A stretch of 64,000 bases of DNA from Verrucomicrobiales bacterium (GTDB lineage Bacteria > Verrucomicrobiota > Verrucomicrobiia > Verrucomicrobiales > DEV007). Shown piece by piece: positions 26,712-33,996 of this stretch. Position numbers and translations under genes: made by a program. The notes under the pieces are model-generated. The model had not been told where the DNA came from, made no database searches, and worked only from the letters and a program-made list of their open reading frames with translations. The stretch is taken from NCBI GenBank assembly GCA_002698785.1, contig PAAG01000046.1, positions 1 through 64,000 on the forward strand. Reading direction: 5' to 3'. The stretch's first letter is position 1. The number at the start of each line of letters is the position of its first letter.

Positions 26712-26725
26712 CAATTCTCAATTCT
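26712..26725. repeat. 14-bp repeat CAATTCTCAATTCT, copy 1
   Basis: Identical to 27647-27660; both copies follow the end of an accessory gene within 15-40 bp and are followed by similar T- and C-rich sequence (TTTTCCCTC / ATTTTGCCCTC). Confidence 0.6.
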
Positions 26726-26801
26726 TTTCCCTCCGTTTCGCGTTCTAATTCGCGCACCGAATTGAATTGAGATGTCCTAATCACTATCAGATGAAATCCA
26801 A

Positions 26802-27611
26802 ATGAGAGCTGCCCCACCGAGACCCAAAGGCGATCAAGTAATTTGGCGGTATATCAGCATCGACAAATATCTGGATTTTCTGCTTACCTCATCCCTTAAA
26901 TTCACCCAAATAAAAATAGCAGCAGACTTGCTCGAAACCGAGCTCATGCGACACAGGCTAAGAAGTTCGGGTGCCTTTGACGGGAAAGAAGAGCATCTGG
27001 ACGGATCAAAAATCTATATCGAAGCAATCAGAAAGACACACTACATCAGTTGCTGGACTGGAAAAAAGACGGAATGTCGTTCACTCTGGCATTCTTATTT
27101 GGGCGCGTCACATATTGGCGTCGCAATAAAGAGCACGGTAGATCAGATTATTAACAGTGCAGATTGGGGTGACTATAGCTTCGACTACAGAGAGGTGGAT
27201 TACCGAGATGAGTTTGAAGATATTGAAGAACTCCAGGTCATTACGACTCTCCTGAACGTAAAGGCGGAGGCATATTCGTCTGAAGAAGAAATCAGATTCA
27301 CGATTATTGAGGATGCTGTTGATTTGCCTGAAGGAGAATTGTCTGCTGAGAATCCACCTAGAATAAAGAATGAGGATGAATTCCCTAAAGTAATTCCAAT
27401 CAAAATTAGATTGGAAGACTGTGTGGATGAAATCTGGATATCCCCCTTTTGCTCCGAATGGCAAATATCTATGCTCCGCGACGTGACGGCAAAGATCAAT
27501 TCAAACTTAGTTGATCGCCTCAGAAGATCTGATGTGAAAGAGAAAATAAAACGAAGAGTGATGAGACGGCAGAGAAGAGGTCGTCTATGGTCTATGGGGT
27601 CAGTTGCATAA
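26802..27611 (+). CDS. DUF2971-like protein
   Basis: 269 residues. The middle has the order expected for DUF2971: YISCWTGKKTECRSLWHSYL (the CF/W..LWSHY block, about 80-100), GVAIKSTVDQI, then the KAEAYSSEEEIRFTI block (the WxYExEWR equivalent, about 155-170), and a final EIWISPFCSEW strand. DUF2971 proteins occur mainly in mobile and defence-linked neighbourhoods; biochemical role unknown. Basic C-terminal tail (KEKIKRRVMRRQRRGR). It sits between two copies of the 14-bp repeat. Start chosen at the first ATG; no strong ribosome-binding site is visible. Confidence 0.75.
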   Translation: MRAAPPRPKGDQVIWRYISIDKYLDFLLTSSLKFTQIKIAADLLETELMRHRLRSSGAFDGKEEHLDGSKIYIEAIRKTHYISCWTGKKTECRSLWHSYLGASHIGVAIKSTVDQIINSADWGDYSFDYREVDYRDEFEDIEELQVITTLLNVKAEAYSSEEEIRFTIIEDAVDLPEGELSAENPPRIKNEDEFPKVIPIKIRLEDCVDEIWISPFCSEWQISMLRDVTAKINSNLVDRLRRSDVKEKIKRRVMRRQRRGRLWSMGSVA

Positions 27612-27641
27612 ATGGGGTCTAAATGGTCCTAAATGGGGTCA
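27609..27641. repeat. Short direct repeats TAAATGG(GG)TC
   Basis: Three imperfect tandem copies of TAAATGGGGTC overlap the end of the DUF2971 gene. Similar AAATGGGGTC strings are often seen at ends of REP-type or IS200-like elements; no transposase is present here. Confidence 0.5.
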
Positions 27642-27646
27642 ACCGA

Positions 27647-27660
27647 CAATTCTCAATTCT
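27647..27660. repeat. 14-bp repeat CAATTCTCAATTCT, copy 2
   Basis: Second identical copy of the 14-bp motif found at 26712-26725, again shortly after an accessory gene; spacing between the copies is 935 bp, about one gene. Confidence 0.6.
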
Positions 27661-27709
27661 ATTTTGCCCTCATTGCAACGTTCCGAAATTCTATACTAGC
27701 CTCCTCCCC

Positions 27710-27821
27710 ACACCCTTGACCTGCCGGAAGTTTTCCGCTTTTGTGCATGTGAATTTTACCTACTGAAATCGAATATGAATATCGATATTCGATTCCTAAA
27801 ATACTACTGTTCTCCCAAAAA
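27710..27821 (+). promoter_or_regulatory. Duplicated promoter-leader, copy B
   Basis: Second copy of the shared upstream sequence. It holds a perfect 14-bp palindrome GAATATCGATATTC (27777-27790), a TAAAAT box (27797-27802) that could be a -10, and the ACTACTGTTCTCCCAAAAA run into the start codon. The palindrome is a plausible operator for a dimeric regulator. Confidence 0.6.
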
Positions 27822-28538
27822 ATGAGGAACCCAATCCGCAGGAACAAAAACATTGGGAAGACCCAAGGCGGACGGGTGAAGGACGGCTCTGCTTCGGAAA
27901 AGCTTTCACGTATTTTCTCGCGTCAAATCTGGGCGCGTCTTTCTGACGAAGAAATTCACGACGGATATATCGTCATCGAGGACAATCCCTCCAGAGATTA
28001 CTTCCATCCAGTTTCCGAGGACGAGATCAGGAAGACTCTCGATCGCATGCCCAACAAGTTGACCGAGCATCTCCGCGCCGTGGTGATGCCGCGATTGACT
28101 GTCTCTGACAAGCGGCGAGGTGTTGAAGCGAGGCGCAGATATTCCTGCATCATTCTCAACCCGTTTCCGACCACACTTCGAGTATTCTGGAGCAACACTC
28201 CTCCGAAGAAGAAGGCAGTTCAGCATTACGAGCCCTGGAATGCTCGTTGGGAGGAGGACGAGCATGGCTGGTTTCAAGCGTGGGATTTGGATGAATTGAA
28301 GACCTACTACCTGTTCCACCTCCTCCTTCACGAACTCGGTCATATCAATCAACCCTGGTTCAATTCTCCGATGCGCCGAGAGGATTTCGCCGAGGACTTT
28401 GCACTCACCTGGGCGCGAAAGCTCAACGTCCTACGAAGGGAGAGCAAGTCGGTGAACACCAATAGCCTACCCGGCGTGAGTCGAAAGCGTATGACAACTA
28501 AGAACCCTAACAGAGCATCGAAGGCGCCCTCCCAGTAG
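27822..28538 (+). CDS. Putative zinc metallopeptidase-like protein (HELGH)
   Basis: 238 residues, no signal peptide. An HExxH site is present in LFHLLLHELGHINQPW (about residues 165-180), inside a predicted helix, with an acidic EDFAEDFALTWARKL 20 residues later that could provide the third ligand Glu. Basic N-terminal (RRNKNIGKTQGGRVKDG) and C-terminal tails flank it. This is the general layout of gluzincin/IrrE-like or SprT-like small peptidases, but I cannot place it in a family. The gene follows copy B of the shared leader and precedes a lipoprotein gene by 26 bp. Confidence 0.6.
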   Translation: MRNPIRRNKNIGKTQGGRVKDGSASEKLSRIFSRQIWARLSDEEIHDGYIVIEDNPSRDYFHPVSEDEIRKTLDRMPNKLTEHLRAVVMPRLTVSDKRRGVEARRRYSCIILNPFPTTLRVFWSNTPPKKKAVQHYEPWNARWEEDEHGWFQAWDLDELKTYYLFHLLLHELGHINQPWFNSPMRREDFAEDFALTWARKLNVLRRESKSVNTNSLPGVSRKRMTTKNPNRASKAPSQ

Positions 28539-28564
28539 GCTTCGGATCACCTTTAACGTTCGCT

Positions 28565-29053
28565 ATGAAAACAACAATCCTCATTGCTTTACCAATGCTT
28601 CTGCTTTGTGGATGCACCAAGCAGACGGTGCCAGGAGTATCCTCAGAACCGCCGCGTTCTTCAGTGCCCAATTTTCCTGATGTTCAGTTCTTTGTCCATG
28701 AAGCGGAGCAGCAGGGAGCGTATTCCAAGCCAATTTGGGATTACGAGCACGGTCCGATAGGAGTAAGCATTGCCACCCGCGTCGAGGGTGAACCAGAATA
28801 CGCACTGAGGGCGGAGTATCAGGGCTCCATTGGAGGCAAGGACTTCTACCAAGTCACGATCACGCTACCACCCGAATCGGGAGATGAGGCATTCACCGAA
28901 GAAGTAGCCTACGATGGGAGAGAGATTGAGTTCTGGAGCGGTAAGAGCTACAAAATAGGCATGAGGCCGAATCTCATGAAGAAGAGCGAACAAGGCGCTG
29001 GACTCAACGCCTACACGCCTCAGCCTACCGCTCGTCCTGCCACTTCCCAGTGA
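28565..29053 (+). CDS. Lipoprotein of unknown function
   Basis: 162 residues with a lipoprotein signal (MKTTILIALPMLLLCGC), lipobox LLCG-C, so the mature protein would be acylated at Cys17. The mature part begins Ser/Pro-rich and then forms a small beta-rich domain (YALRAEYQGSIGGKDFYQVTI). Low-complexity end (YTPQPTARPATSQ). No family recognised. 26 bp downstream of the HELGH gene on the same strand. Confidence 0.75.
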   Translation: MKTTILIALPMLLLCGCTKQTVPGVSSEPPRSSVPNFPDVQFFVHEAEQQGAYSKPIWDYEHGPIGVSIATRVEGEPEYALRAEYQGSIGGKDFYQVTITLPPESGDEAFTEEVAYDGREIEFWSGKSYKIGMRPNLMKKSEQGAGLNAYTPQPTARPATSQ

Positions 29054-29480
29054 CAGCCCCCCCGAAAGCACTCTCCTAGCTCCCCTCGGGGCGACCGCTT
29101 CAAACTTTTCAAACATTTCATACACCCCTCCCCCTGAAATCCATCGCCGAGGAATCATTCGGGCAGCAATCACGATGCGACCGGGAATGGATAACGAATG
29201 TCATAGTCGGAAAGGAAAGGTGTTGTGTTATCATTCCTCTGTCCAAACCCTCCTCCCGTTTTTACTATTTTCGCGTATTATATTCTCTATGCACCTTTCG
29301 ATTATGGAATTACATCAGAGTATCAATTCTCGGATAATCTCCCCTTTCATCCTTTTTGAGAATTTGCTCCTGTCCACATACAGATGGGGGGGTGTATGAA
29401 ATGTTTGAAGAGTTAGCTGCGCTTCCCAAATCCGATTCTCTTGAGTTGCGAAAACCACTAAGCTGGAAAAAGGATGTGGT
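29054..29480. other. Gene-free stretch with long-range inverted repeat
   Basis: 427 bases without a supported gene. It contains the inverted-repeat-bounded, A+T-rich segment listed separately. A 74-codon frame at 29175-29399 lies inside that segment, has no ribosome-binding site or recognisable features and is not called. Confidence 0.5.
29105..29412. repeat. MITE-like segment bounded by inverted repeats
   Basis: A 21-bp perfect inverted repeat (TTCAAACATTTCATACACCCC at 29108-29128 has 21 bases; its complement is 29389-29409) extends outward with one mismatch to 24 bp and inward through C/G tracts. The arms enclose about 260 bp of A+T-rich DNA without a gene. This is the form of a miniature transposable element, but I see no clear target-site duplication. 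Confidence 0.5.
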
Positions 29481-29960
29481 ATGAAATGTTCTCTCTTCGT
29501 TCCTGCCGTGCTTTTGTCGTTGGTCTTTGTTTCCTCCTGCACGGAGAGGGAGGAGGGCTCGTCGGCAACACCTGAGCCGACCGTCGAGACAGAGCCTCAA
29601 CCCCAAAAGAAAGTCGTAACCGAAGAAAAGCCGACCACCGAAAAGGTCTCGGCTGAAACGTCCGCGCCAGCACCTCCTGCGCCACCGGTTACATCCCCTA
29701 CCACAGCACCGGCAAAATCAGCTGATCAGGCGAAGCTGGAGAAGAAGGATTACTACACGGAGGAGAATCTCGCGGAAGCGAAGAAGATTCTCTCCACCAT
29801 GACGCCGGAAATGAAGGAGAAAATCCTGACCGAAATGAAGGGTGGCAGTAAGATTGCAGCGATCAAGGTCCTCCGGGCGGAGTCCGGTTCCAGCCTCGCG
29901 GTCCAGAAGTTGACGGTCGAAATGCTCGCGATCAGCGAAGGGGTGAGCGCTCTGTTCTGA
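29481..29960 (+). CDS. Lipoprotein with low-complexity linker
   Basis: 159 residues. Signal with lipobox SLVFVSSC (Cys20), then about 75 residues rich in Thr, Pro, Glu, Ala and Lys (typical disordered envelope linker), then a compact helical domain from YYTEENLAEAKKIL to VEMLAISEGVSALF. The helical end with TPEMKEKILTEMKGGSKIAAIKVLR might bind another protein. No family recognised. It lies just right of the inverted-repeat segment and is probably transcribed on its own. Confidence 0.7.
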   Translation: MKCSLFVPAVLLSLVFVSSCTEREEGSSATPEPTVETEPQPQKKVVTEEKPTTEKVSAETSAPAPPAPPVTSPTTAPAKSADQAKLEKKDYYTEENLAEAKKILSTMTPEMKEKILTEMKGGSKIAAIKVLRAESGSSLAVQKLTVEMLAISEGVSALF

Positions 29961-30136
29961 GACCGGTTACTTGAGAGCCGGTGATCGCTCGGCCCAAAAA
30001 GTCGAGATCCCCCCTCAACTCCCGCGTAAGCCCCGGTAGCACAATACGCTTACACCGACGGTTAAATCGCAATTCAAACGAAAGCACAGATACCGCGTTC
30101 CGACATGCGCTCGGATCTACAAATACCATAAAAGCC

Positions 30137-30655
30137 TCATTTTCGGCGAGTGCGGAACTTTCCCTGCACCTTAAACATCCTCACGCTTCCCCCATCATCA
30201 ACGACCTGAACGCCCCAGAAAGTCATATTGAGAAATTCTCCATACTCTTTTCGTACTGCTTTCACACGAAAGGCGCCAACAAAAGGAGGAAGCCCGTCGG
30301 GGTTGTCTGCTTTACGAAGTGTTAAAACCAACGGACTGCGATACTTTGCCGAGGCTCGGTTACTCTTGATGTTTCTCACTCGCTGGCTGAAGTCCAGTCG
30401 CCCAGCCCCGGAAACAAAAGAACCTTTCAGTTTCCTGCCTTTACGTTTTGGAATCACAAGTCGCCCTTGATAGCGTTTGCCGATGGGAAGCGTGGTACCG
30501 CCAGATTCAATTAACTCATAATAGCCCGAGACATATTTGCCGTCGTAAACGCCGCCAAGATCGCTCAGTAGCTGCTGATCGACGCAGAAAGCGGATGATG
30601 CACCCAGTATTGCGAGAACGACTGCCAGGAGTTTTTGATTCACGAACCTTACCAT
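30137..30655 (-). CDS. Secreted beta-rich protein of unknown function
   Basis: 172 residues from the ATG at 30655, which starts a signal peptide (MVRFVNQKLLAVVLAILGASS; cleavage near AFC-VDQQ). The mature protein is basic and looks all-beta: GGVYDGKYVSGYYELIES, YQGRLVIPKRKGRKLKGSF, FVGAFRVKAVRKEYGEF and FWGVQVVDDGGSVRMFKVQG. Strand-rich, Gly/Lys-rich sequence of this kind is common among secreted PVC proteins; no function is assigned. It points left into a 176-bp gap; the opposite ORF frames are shadows. A start at 30682 adds nine residues before the signal. Confidence 0.65.
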   Translation of the reverse strand: MVRFVNQKLLAVVLAILGASSAFCVDQQLLSDLGGVYDGKYVSGYYELIESGGTTLPIGKRYQGRLVIPKRKGRKLKGSFVSGAGRLDFSQRVRNIKSNRASAKYRSPLVLTLRKADNPDGLPPFVGAFRVKAVRKEYGEFLNMTFWGVQVVDDGGSVRMFKVQGKFRTRRK

Positions 30656-30779
30656 GGCCGGAAAGTAGGAGCTTCGCAGCATACGTCAATTTGTAAAAAC
30701 AATCTTCTGCATTTCAGATACTCTTACCCATCTCGAGTTCTCTACTCTGTGAGATGACATCCCTCCTAATTTCGAAATT

Positions 30780-30810
30780 GAATCGATATTCGGTTCCTAC
30801 AGCACTACTA
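30780..30810 (+). promoter_or_regulatory. Weaker third copy of the shared leader core
   Basis: GAATCGATATTCGGTTCCTA and the following CAGCACTACTAT correspond to the palindrome-to-ACTACT part of copies A and B, lying 12 bp before the ATG of the GNAT gene at about the same distance from the start codon. The upstream half of the leader is not conserved. Confidence 0.45.
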
Positions 30811-30821
30811 TCGAACTCAGT

Positions 30822-31370
30822 ATGTATACAGTGAATCTACGTCAGTGGGCGGAATCTGACTTTGAGCCCTTCGCGGAGATGAACGCCGCCCCAGAAGTGA
30901 TGAGGTTTTTGCTCCCAATGTCGCGGAGTGAGTCTCAGGATGTCTTCAACCGCTTACGCAGCGATCTGGATCGGCGTGGCTGGGGTGTCTGGGCGGTAGA
31001 CGTCGACGGCGTGTTCGCTGGTATGGTCGGCTTGCACGTTCCTGACTATGACTTGCCGTTTTCGCCATGCACGGAGGTCCTGTGGCGTCTCCGAAAGGAG
31101 TTCTGGGGGCGAGGTGTTGCCTTTAAGGCTGCCTCGAAAGCGGTCGACTTTGGATTCTCTAATGTTGGCCTGGATGAAATCGTCTCATTTACGACACCTC
31201 TCAATCTAAGGTCGATTCGCTTGATGGAGCGTCTTGGTTTTAGGCGAGACCATCAGGGTGATTTTTATCATCCTGAGGTTCCTGAAGGGAACGATTTCCG
31301 GCGTCACGTGCTCTATAGAAAAACCAGGCCGGACAATGCCTCGCACTCCCCCATATCCCCCACCGCATGA
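30822..31370 (+). CDS. GNAT acetyltransferase (RimJ/RimL-like)
   Basis: 182 residues. It matches the Acetyltransf_3 subgroup: NLRQWAESDFEPFAEMNAAP at the start, EVLWRLRKEFWGRGVAFKAA (about 85-105, with the acyl-CoA loop WGRGVA), and the NVGLDEIVSFTTPLNLRSIR / MERLGFRRD block typical of RimJ/RimL-type and aminoglycoside-like N-acetyltransferases. Protein or small-molecule acceptor unknown. The stop overlaps the start of the M19 dipeptidase by 4 bp, so the two are translationally coupled. Confidence 0.88.
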   Translation: MYTVNLRQWAESDFEPFAEMNAAPEVMRFLLPMSRSESQDVFNRLRSDLDRRGWGVWAVDVDGVFAGMVGLHVPDYDLPFSPCTEVLWRLRKEFWGRGVAFKAASKAVDFGFSNVGLDEIVSFTTPLNLRSIRLMERLGFRRDHQGDFYHPEVPEGNDFRRHVLYRKTRPDNASHSPISPTA

Positions 31371-32422
31371 GACGCGCCTTGCTATTCTATACTCTCTTTC
31401 TTTCTCTATTATGGACTTCTCAAGCCGAAGCCCAGTCAGACGAAGCAAAGAAATTCTTCGCTGAGAACGTGATCGTCGATGGGCTGTGCTTCCCCTATTA
31501 CCGGCCGGGATCCACGTTACACCGTTTCCCCCGCCAGGAGGACGGCACCTTCGATATGGGCGACTATCGAAACGGCACCGGGGTAGATTTGGCGGTTTGG
31601 GACATTCGCCGGCCCGAGGAGATGAAAAAGATGGTGTCAGCAGTGGAAAAGGGTCACTTCACCAACACCGTGATCATCCGTCGCTACGAAGATATCGAGA
31701 CCATGTCGAATACCGGTCAGCATGGATGGCTGTTTCACACGCAGCACCCTTGGCCTCTCCAGGGAACGACTGCGCCGATTGAGGGCTGGCATCGCGACGG
31801 GCTTCGCATGGTGCAGCTCGTCTACGGCTCGAATATCAGCGTGCCCTCATCCGATCGTCTCGGCACCGGCTCCAGCAGCGGAGATGATGAAACCAGCGGC
31901 CTCACTCCTCTGGGAAAAGATGTGGTGGCAACCTGCAATCGTCTGGGAATCATTGTCGACGTATCTCACTGCAATCGGCAGACCACTCTCGATGCGTGCG
32001 CTACCAGCTGTATGCCGATCACCTCAACTCACGCGGGTTGTGATGCGATCACACCCGCGAGGCGAAACAAGACGGATGATGAGATCCGGGCCATTGCCAA
32101 GACGGGTGGTGTCTTCGGGATTACTCCGATCAAATTCATGATCAACGATTCCGGGAAAGGAGCAACGATGGAGCATTTCATCGCTCATCTGGAACACGCG
32201 ATCAATGTGGCAGGCATCGACCATGTCGGCATCGCCTCCGATTTGAAACGAAACGGCGTGCCGGAATCGGAGACCGTCGCCTATTGCTGTCCCGAACTGA
32301 ATGGAGAACAGCGCTGGTTTCACCTCTACGAGGCCCTCCGAGCCAAGGGCTACACGGATGAAGACCTCGCCAAGATCTTCGGAAAGAATTTTCTCCGTGT
32401 CTTTGAGAAAGTGCTGCGCTGA
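31367..32422 (+). CDS. Secreted membrane dipeptidase (peptidase M19)
   Basis: 351 residues with a signal peptide (RRALLFYTLFLSLLWTSQAEA). The M19 (renal dipeptidase) landmarks are DVSHCNRQTTLDAC with the His ligand, ITSTHAGCDAITPARRNKTD with the second His and the conserved Arg-Asn, and GIDHVGIASDLKRNG with the Asp that activates water. The usual first zinc motif HxD appears altered: after VIVDGLCFP the expected HxD pair is not seen, so one metal site may be changed. M19 enzymes hydrolyse dipeptides, including D-amino-acid-containing ones. Ends inside a large palindrome. Confidence 0.88.
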   Translation: MRRALLFYTLFLSLLWTSQAEAQSDEAKKFFAENVIVDGLCFPYYRPGSTLHRFPRQEDGTFDMGDYRNGTGVDLAVWDIRRPEEMKKMVSAVEKGHFTNTVIIRRYEDIETMSNTGQHGWLFHTQHPWPLQGTTAPIEGWHRDGLRMVQLVYGSNISVPSSDRLGTGSSSGDDETSGLTPLGKDVVATCNRLGIIVDVSHCNRQTTLDACATSCMPITSTHAGCDAITPARRNKTDDEIRAIAKTGGVFGITPIKFMINDSGKGATMEHFIAHLEHAINVAGIDHVGIASDLKRNGVPESETVAYCCPELNGEQRWFHLYEALRAKGYTDEDLAKIFGKNFLRVFEKVLR

Positions 32423-32474
32423 TCACTGGACCGACTCTTTCCCCAATAGAGTCGAATGGAGGGAATAGTGATCA
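32420..32474. repeat. Nested palindrome at the end of the M19 gene
   Basis: Two nested inverted repeats: TGATCACT (32420-32427) with AGTGATCA (32467-32474), and inside it CGACTCT (32432-32438) with AGAGTCG (32448-32454). The outer arm includes the stop codon. There is no T tract, so it may act as a factor-aided terminator or a 3' end stabiliser. Confidence 0.5.
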
Positions 32475-32813
32475 TATCGAATTGGCTCTAACGCCTCAAC
32501 AATGTGTAGAGAGATCGGTGATTTTCAACTCTGTCTGACCTTCATTCAAAAAACCTGAGAACACTCGCCCGCTCCTCAGAATCCACCTTCAAAACCTTCA
32601 AAACTCCCCTTTTAACCGAGTATTGAAGGTTTTGAAGGTTTTGAAGGCCGGGGTTGAGTGAAAAATCCAGGTTCAGAGCATAGGTAACACTCTGGCTTGG
32701 CGAGCGATCGATAGCGGATCTTCCCCGTGTATGGGCTACTGAATCCCGCAGGTGCGATCGTCGGGGTCGAATGCGATTTTGGTTGATCCAAAGAGAGCTT
32801 AGAAAGAACACCC
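32423..32813. other. Gene-free stretch with palindromic repeats
   Basis: 391 bases without a supported gene. It holds the nested palindrome after the dipeptidase gene and the first copy of the CCTTCAAAA palindrome. Open frames on the minus strand here are made by the repeat and show no protein-like features. Confidence 0.5.
32586..32647. repeat. CCTTCAAAA palindromic element, copy 1
   Basis: Two left-arm units of CCTTCAAAA, a core CTCCCCTTTTAACCGAGT, then three right-arm units of TTGAAGG(TT). The arms are reverse complements and can form a stem of 16 bp or more with sliding registers. Confidence 0.8.
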
Positions 32814-33182
32814 ATGGGAACGCCAGGATACGGGGATTATTTACTGATTGTAACAGCGAGCCTTGCTATCGGAGTAATCATAGGCTTTTCCTGCCGTCAC
32901 CGTTCCCGCTCACGCAGGGTGAGATCCCTTGCTAAAGTGTCTTCGATTTTGGCGACAATTCCTTCTGTCAGCCTGCTAGTTCTGGCTCTAACCCGCTTGG
33001 ATACCCCAGAAAATCCCCTTCGAATGTATGGGGCTGTAGAGCTGCTTCTCGGTGGATTCGTTCTGCCCTTCGTATGGATCATGGCTCTGATTGGACTACC
33101 AATCGTCATCGGTTCAGCAATACCGAAGCACTGTTCGAAGACGAACGACATTACCGATCAGAGCTCTCGCCGTTTTACCTGA
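32814..33182 (+). CDS. Small three-pass membrane protein
   Basis: 122 residues. Hydrophobic segments at about 9-25 (LLIVTASLAIGVIIGFS), 43-60 (SSILATIPSVSLLVLAL) and 75-102 (VELLLGGFVLPFVWIMALIGLPIVIG). A basic loop (CRHRSRSRRVRSLAK) follows the first helix, so the N-terminus is probably outside. No family recognised. An upstream GAAAGAAC tract is a weak ribosome-binding site. The gene is bracketed by two copies of the CCTTCAAAA palindrome, 167 bp upstream and 48 bp downstream, as if carried between them. Confidence 0.5.
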   Translation: MGTPGYGDYLLIVTASLAIGVIIGFSCRHRSRSRRVRSLAKVSSILATIPSVSLLVLALTRLDTPENPLRMYGAVELLLGGFVLPFVWIMALIGLPIVIGSAIPKHCSKTNDITDQSSRRFT

Positions 33183-33229
33183 AATCGAAATCACCGGCCA
33201 GGAAAACGCCTTTTTGATCCTTACCCCCG

Positions 33230-33300
33230 CCTTCAAAACCTTCAAAACCTTCAAAACCTTCAATACTCCCCTTTTTGCCGAGTTTTGAAGGTTTTGAAGG
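33230..33300. repeat. CCTTCAAAA palindromic element, copy 2
   Basis: Four left-arm units (three CCTTCAAAA and one CCTTCAATA), the core CTCCCCTTTTTGCCGAG, and two TTTTGAAGG right-arm units. It has the same core as copy 1 but a different number of units on each side. Confidence 0.8.
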
Positions 33301-33417
33301 CCATTTTCGGGGAGAAAAGCTATGCCTGATGAAACGGAAGATTTTCACTCCTCGCTCTTCCCTGAAAATTGACAGCAAAGGAACGCCCCTGATATTCTCG
33401 AGCAATAATTCCCGACA

Positions 33418-33996
33418 ATGCTGAAACCTTCAAAGAGCCCCCTGCCTTCCATCGCGATCATCATCGCAACAGTCGCAACTACGTCCTTCGCAGAATTGGA
33501 GTCAAAGCTCGATTCGCTGAAGCAGAACTATGAGCGAGCTATTGCGAGAGCCACCGCCCCAATTACCCAGACATATGTCGCAGAGTTGAAGAAGCTCAAA
33601 GAGGCCTATCTCGAAAGCGGGCGTACTGAAGACGCGGTCGAGGCACAGCGACTCATCGACGCCGCCACCGGCACTACCGAAGCTCCCCTGCCGACGACAT
33701 TGAGCGAGATGACAGAAGCCGAATTTCTCCGCTGGCTCGAAACCGTCTCGATCGTAGAAACGGAAGGACCATTTCTCATCACATTCTCGGTAAGGGACGG
33801 CGCAGTATGCTCTCAGCGAAAAGATTCTGCCGAACCCAGAGAACACGAGACCGCATCCATCAGCCACGGCTCATTACTTGTCCCCTTTACCAGCACTAAC
33901 GCTACCATACAGGTCGGCGACGACCTCACTGCAGCCAAGGTGACCTACTCAGCTGGTGGCATCTACCTCGCAAAGGTAGTCCCCCAATCTCAGTAG
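33418..33996 (+). CDS. Secreted coiled-coil protein of unknown function
   Basis: 192 residues. A signal peptide (PLPSIAIIIATVATTSFA) is followed by a charged helical stretch, LESKLDSLKQNYERAIARAT and YVAELKKLKEAYLESGRTED, which looks like a short coiled coil common in PVC secreted proteins with an attached small beta domain (FLITFSVRDGAVC, ATIQVGDDLTAAKVTYS). No family named. Start codon is preceded by ATTCCCGACA with no clear ribosome-binding site. The 3' end overlaps the convergent gene by 71 bp. Confidence 0.65.
   Translation: MLKPSKSPLPSIAIIIATVATTSFAELESKLDSLKQNYERAIARATAPITQTYVAELKKLKEAYLESGRTEDAVEAQRLIDAATGTTEAPLPTTLSEMTEAEFLRWLETVSIVETEGPFLITFSVRDGAVCSQRKDSAEPREHETASISHGSLLVPFTSTNATIQVGDDLTAAKVTYSAGGIYLAKVVPQSQ

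Noticed and set aside
29175-29399. A 74-codon frame inside the inverted-repeat segment
   Set aside because: Hydrophobic by composition only, no start signal; the segment is better explained as an element.
32586-33300. CRISPR-like array made of CCTTCAAAA repeats
   Set aside because: Units are 9 bp, contiguous without spacers, and arranged as palindromes around a core.
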